A DNA stretch of 64,000 bases from Primorskyibacter flagellatus (lineage in GTDB: Bacteria; Pseudomonadota; Alphaproteobacteria; Rhodobacterales; Rhodobacteraceae): assembly GCF_014638275.1 (NCBI RefSeq), contig NZ_BMFJ01000004.1, positions 124,001 through 188,000 of the forward strand, written 5' to 3'. The notes under the pieces were generated by a model. That model saw nothing but the letters and a program-made list of their open reading frames with translations. It was not told the origin of the DNA and did no database searches. Position numbers and translations under genes: made by a program. Of the stretch, positions 61,849-64,000 are shown one piece after another. Each line of letters starts with the position of its first letter. Position 1 is the stretch's first letter.

Positions 61849-62985
61849 TTACGCCGCGTGTTTTTCGGATGGGTACGAAATCCGGGCCGGGCGGTAGGTT
61901 CCGGCCAGTGCCTTCAGACCCAAAGCCCGCATGTAGGCACTGGGTGAGCGGACCTCGCGGTATCTCTCCAGCATGATGGCAAGGGCAATGCTTGCCTCTC
62001 TCACGCCCAGCCTGAGCTTGGCTTCTTCCCAGACCGGAAGGGCGATGCCGGTCATCGGGGCGATGGTTTCGGCAGCTCTGAACAGCCCTTCCCAGGTCCT
62101 GATCGGCTCAGGTGCGTAGACCTGGATTTCACTGCATCGGTCCAGAACGTCGTGGAGGGAGATGCCGTCGGAGTTCGGCGCAAGCGGGACGGGGGGCTCT
62201 TTCTTAACAAAAGAGTCTATATCTGTCTTATGTTGGTGCTGCTCAATCGGGGCGTCACTGGTGCTCAGTTCTTCCGTTTCGACCGGGCCGGCGCAGGGGA
62301 TCATCGGCTCTATCGCGGCAATCAGAGCCTCTTCCATCCTCTCGAGCGCGGGCAGGTCCAGTTTCCGGCGGAGGGCGCGGGCGGTGAGGATCGCGAGGTC
62401 GGAGAGGGCGTCCCAGTTGGCGCGGTCAGGGGCATGAAGCCGACCGTCCTCGACATAGGCGGCGAGGTCGCGGCGCATGAGGCTGACGCGTTCGCGCAGG
62501 GCCCTGATCCGGTCCGCCTCTTCGCGGGCCTGATCGGCGAGCATGGCGAATTCACCGGCACGGGCGAGGAGGGCGGAGAGGTCGAAGCCGTAGGCCACCC
62601 GGTTGCCGCCGTAGCGGCGGGCGTAGCGTTTGCCGTTCGGGCTGTCGCGACGGATGAGGACACCGGCGTCCACCAGCCGGGCGAGGTGGCGGCGCATGGT
62701 GGAGCAGGGCATGCCGTTCAGCCGGTCGCAGATCGATGCGTTGGAGGGGAAGACCACCAGATCGCTGCCGGCGTCGAGCATCTGCGGCGGATGGAAGCTG
62801 AGCAATGCCTGAAGCACCGCGAGGTCGCGGTCCGAGAGGCCAAGCGCGGCGCGTCCGGTGACAAGGTCGCGCAGGACCTGCCACTTGTCCGCGGTGGTCC
62901 CGGCCTGCGGTTTCGGAGTGCGCGGAGCCATGGTCCGGGCACAGTTGGTCGGGCGCCGGAACGGCACCTGTGGGATGTAGGTCAT
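61849..62985 (-). CDS. repC: Plasmid replication initiator RepC
   Basis: Replication initiator of repABC replicons, 378 residues from the ATG at 62983-62985. The N-terminal winged-helix part has WQVLRDLVTGRAALGLSDRDLAVLQALLSF and SNASICDRLNGMPCSTMRRHLARLVDAG, followed by RRDSPNGKRYARR; the C-terminus has SPSAYMRALGLKA. The frame stays open to 63057, but that part lies in the antisense-RNA region. The 3' third has an AT-rich patch near 62200 where oriV is expected. Translation and transcription are probably held down by the antisense RNA and the hairpin upstream. Confidence 0.95.
   Translation of the reverse strand: MTYIPQVPFRRPTNCARTMAPRTPKPQAGTTADKWQVLRDLVTGRAALGLSDRDLAVLQALLSFHPPQMLDAGSDLVVFPSNASICDRLNGMPCSTMRRHLARLVDAGVLIRRDSPNGKRYARRYGGNRVAYGFDLSALLARAGEFAMLADQAREEADRIRALRERVSLMRRDLAAYVEDGRLHAPDRANWDALSDLAILTARALRRKLDLPALERMEEALIAAIEPMIPCAGPVETEELSTSDAPIEQHQHKTDIDSFVKKEPPVPLAPNSDGISLHDVLDRCSEIQVYAPEPIRTWEGLFRAAETIAPMTGIALPVWEEAKLRLGVREASIALAIMLERYREVRSPSAYMRALGLKALAGTYRPARISYPSEKHAA
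62197..62236. other. AT-rich patch in repC, candidate oriV
   Basis: Within the very GC-rich repC gene this stretch is strikingly AT-rich and includes the inverted repeat CTCTTT-N7-AAAGAG (62197-62115 region start, ending 62215). In repABC replicons the origin lies inside repC in an AT-rich region, so this is the best candidate here. No DnaA boxes or iterons were recognised. Confidence 0.4.
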
Positions 62986-63003
62986 GCTGGCTGTCACGGG
63001 GAC

Positions 63004-63044
63004 AAAAAAATTCGGTCCGCGAATCACTAATGACTTGCGGGGAC
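63004..63044 (-). terminator. Attenuator-like hairpin upstream of repC
   Basis: On the minus strand GTCC-CG-AA-TCA pairs with TGA-TT-CG-GGAC around a TTAG loop (63015-63044), followed by CGAA and seven U residues (63010-63004), 18 bases before the repC ATG. This is a Rho-independent terminator shape in the repC leader, as expected if antisense-RNA binding switches the leader into a terminating fold. Confidence 0.65.
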
Positions 63045-63065
63045 GGTGTCTGACCACTAACCTGA

Positions 63066-63124
63066 GAGTGCGAAAAACAAGTCTGGGTCTCGTGAAGCGC
63101 CGTCTTTGCGGGACCTTTTCTTTT
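63066..63124 (+). ncRNA. Antisense RNA (ctRNA, incompatibility factor) in repB-repC gap
   Basis: The repB-repC gap of repABC replicons encodes a small antisense RNA on the strand opposite repC. Here a textbook terminator lies on the plus strand: GGTCTCG/CGGGACC (63086-63092 with 63109-63115), an inner AAG/CTT stem, then TTTTCTTTT to 63124. TTGCGG at 63035 and TAACCT at 63058 are a possible promoter, giving an RNA of about 55-60 nt, the usual ctRNA size. The 5' end is estimated. Confidence 0.75.
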
Positions 63125-63163
63125 GCCGGCTCGTGCCTCCTTTTTTTCTGTTGCTGCTCTTCC

Positions 63164-64000
63164 TCAGTCTTCCGCGCGCCGTGTCCAGCGTGCGTGAAGA
63201 TCCGCGATCAGATCCGCCGCTTCGGCTTCGATCCAATCGGCGAATTCGCCTTGTTCGAGACTGATTGTCAGCCCCTTGGTCGTCCGTTTCACCGTCCCGG
63301 CCTTCTGCCCGTCAATGACCAGCGTGCGCGGCGGCGTGCGGCGCGGGCGGTCGGTGTCGGGGTCGCGCGGGGCAGGGGCCTTTCCGACGGCGCTGAGCAC
63401 CGCCTCGAAGGCGCGGACGGAGGTGTCGTCCTCTGCGGCCGGTTCGCCGCGGATGTCGGCGACCTGGGCCCTGGTGTGCACATCTTCTGCAATCGCGGCG
63501 AGCTTTTCGCGATCGGCGCCGGTCTGTTCGATGCGGTTGGCCAGCAGTTCCCATCTGGGGCGGCCGATCCCGTGCGCCGGGCCGATGGCGCGGGCAAGGT
63601 CGGGGCCGATGGCGTCGGCAATGGCCAGCGCCATGGAAACGGAGGACTTGGTGACTGTCAGGACCTCGGCCACCTGCGACTGGTTGCCGAAGCCGTTTTC
63701 AACAAGCTGTTGAGAAAAAACGGCTTTTTCGATGTAGGAGAGGTCGCGCCGCGCCATGTTCTCGGAAATCTGGGAGCGGACGGCGGCGTCGTCGTCAAGG
63801 TTGGCGACCAGCGCGCGCACTTTGCTGACCTTGTCGGAGGCGCGGATCGCCTCGAGCCGGCGGCGGCCGTAGACGAGGAGATAGCGGTCGGGATCGCCGG
63901 GTTTGCGCCGGACGAGGATCGGCACCGCCTGGCCGTTGGCGTCGATCGCGTCGCGCAGTTCGGCCACATCGGTCGGGTCGAGCCGGTCGCCGATGCGCGT
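63164..64000 (-). CDS. repB: Plasmid partitioning protein RepB (N-terminus outside window)
   Basis: ParB-family centromere-binding protein of the repABC operon; the 5' end runs off the right edge, leaving about 278 residues. The ParB/Sulfiredoxin-fold domain is seen as NGQAVPILVRRKPG and LLVYGRRRLEA, then ENMARRDLSYIEKAVFSQQL and a helix-turn-helix with NQSQVAEVLTVTKSSVSMALAIADA. A GTG at 63967 is in frame but internal, since RIGDRLDP coding continues upstream. Works with RepA (outside) on parS. Upstream of repC in the same operon. Confidence 0.95.
   Translation of the reverse strand, partial: TRIGDRLDPTDVAELRDAIDANGQAVPILVRRKPGDPDRYLLVYGRRRLEAIRASDKVSKVRALVANLDDDAAVRSQISENMARRDLSYIEKAVFSQQLVENGFGNQSQVAEVLTVTKSSVSMALAIADAIGPDLARAIGPAHGIGRPRWELLANRIEQTGADREKLAAIAEDVHTRAQVADIRGEPAAEDDTSVRAFEAVLSAVGKAPAPRDPDTDRPRRTPPRTLVIDGQKAGTVKRTTKGLTISLEQGEFADWIEAEAADLIADLHARWTRRAED

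Noticed and set aside
63700..63714. TCAACAAGCTGTTGA inverted repeat inside repB
   Set aside because: It does not fit GTTNNNNGCNNNNAAC and lies in conserved coding sequence.
1..64000. Search for tRNA, rRNA, CRISPR arrays, insertion sequences and phage genes
   Set aside because: None recognised by eye; no transposase, integrase or regularly spaced direct repeats were seen.

Overview
The window is high-GC, densely packed bacterial DNA. It ends on the right in the repB-repC part of a repABC replicon: repB runs off the edge, then an antisense RNA, repC, and a parS-like palindrome downstream of repC. A repABC replicon, very high third-position GC, many ABC importers with 4-bp ATGA overlaps, and the protein families present point to an alphaproteobacterium, most likely of the Rhodobacteraceae/Roseobacter type. 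The window is therefore probably the accessory catabolic load of a plasmid or chromid. I saw no IS element, transposase, tRNA, rRNA or CRISPR array.

Bases 1-14.5 kb: a carboxylesterase cut by the left edge and a divergent tandem pair of short-chain dehydrogenases (SDRs), then a convergent MFS transporter. A long minus-strand operon follows, read from 14486 down to 4644: branched-chain-type binding protein, SDR, 3-hydroxyisobutyrate-dehydrogenase-like enzyme, LivH, LivM, LivG, LivF, a lactonase-like metallo-hydrolase, a thiolase and an acyl-CoA ligase. This looks like import of an organic acid followed by CoA activation and thiolysis.

Bases 14.7-24.6 kb: a CaiB/BaiF CoA-transferase, an isocitrate-lyase/PEP-mutase family lyase, a PrpF-type isomerase, a tricarballylate-dehydrogenase-like flavoprotein, a sugar-epimerase-like SDR and an MmgE/PrpD dehydratase, with two GntR and one TetR regulators. 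These enzymes could oxidise, isomerise, hydrate and cleave a tricarballylate-like acid. Sites with a TGTNNACA core lie in five of the intergenic regions.

Bases 24.6-53.3 kb: a polyamine-type ABC importer (Pot family), a dimethylformamidase-like amidohydrolase, a four-carbon acid-sugar kinase with a class II aldolase/decarboxylase, an SDR, a penicillin-acylase-family hydrolase, a complete oligopeptide-type ABC importer, an amidase, a GntR regulator, a class III aminotransferase, a gluconolactonase-like protein, a second complete oligopeptide-type importer and a split transketolase. Near-identical TGATATATCA palindromes sit before nearly all these operons. They look like one regulon for an amide-linked, polyol- or sugar-acid-containing compound.

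Bases 53.3-61.8 kb: a TetR regulator, a second class III aminotransferase and a third oligopeptide-type importer operon with a shikimate-dehydrogenase-like gene inserted between its two ATPase genes. Bases 61.8-64.0 kb are the replicon backbone.
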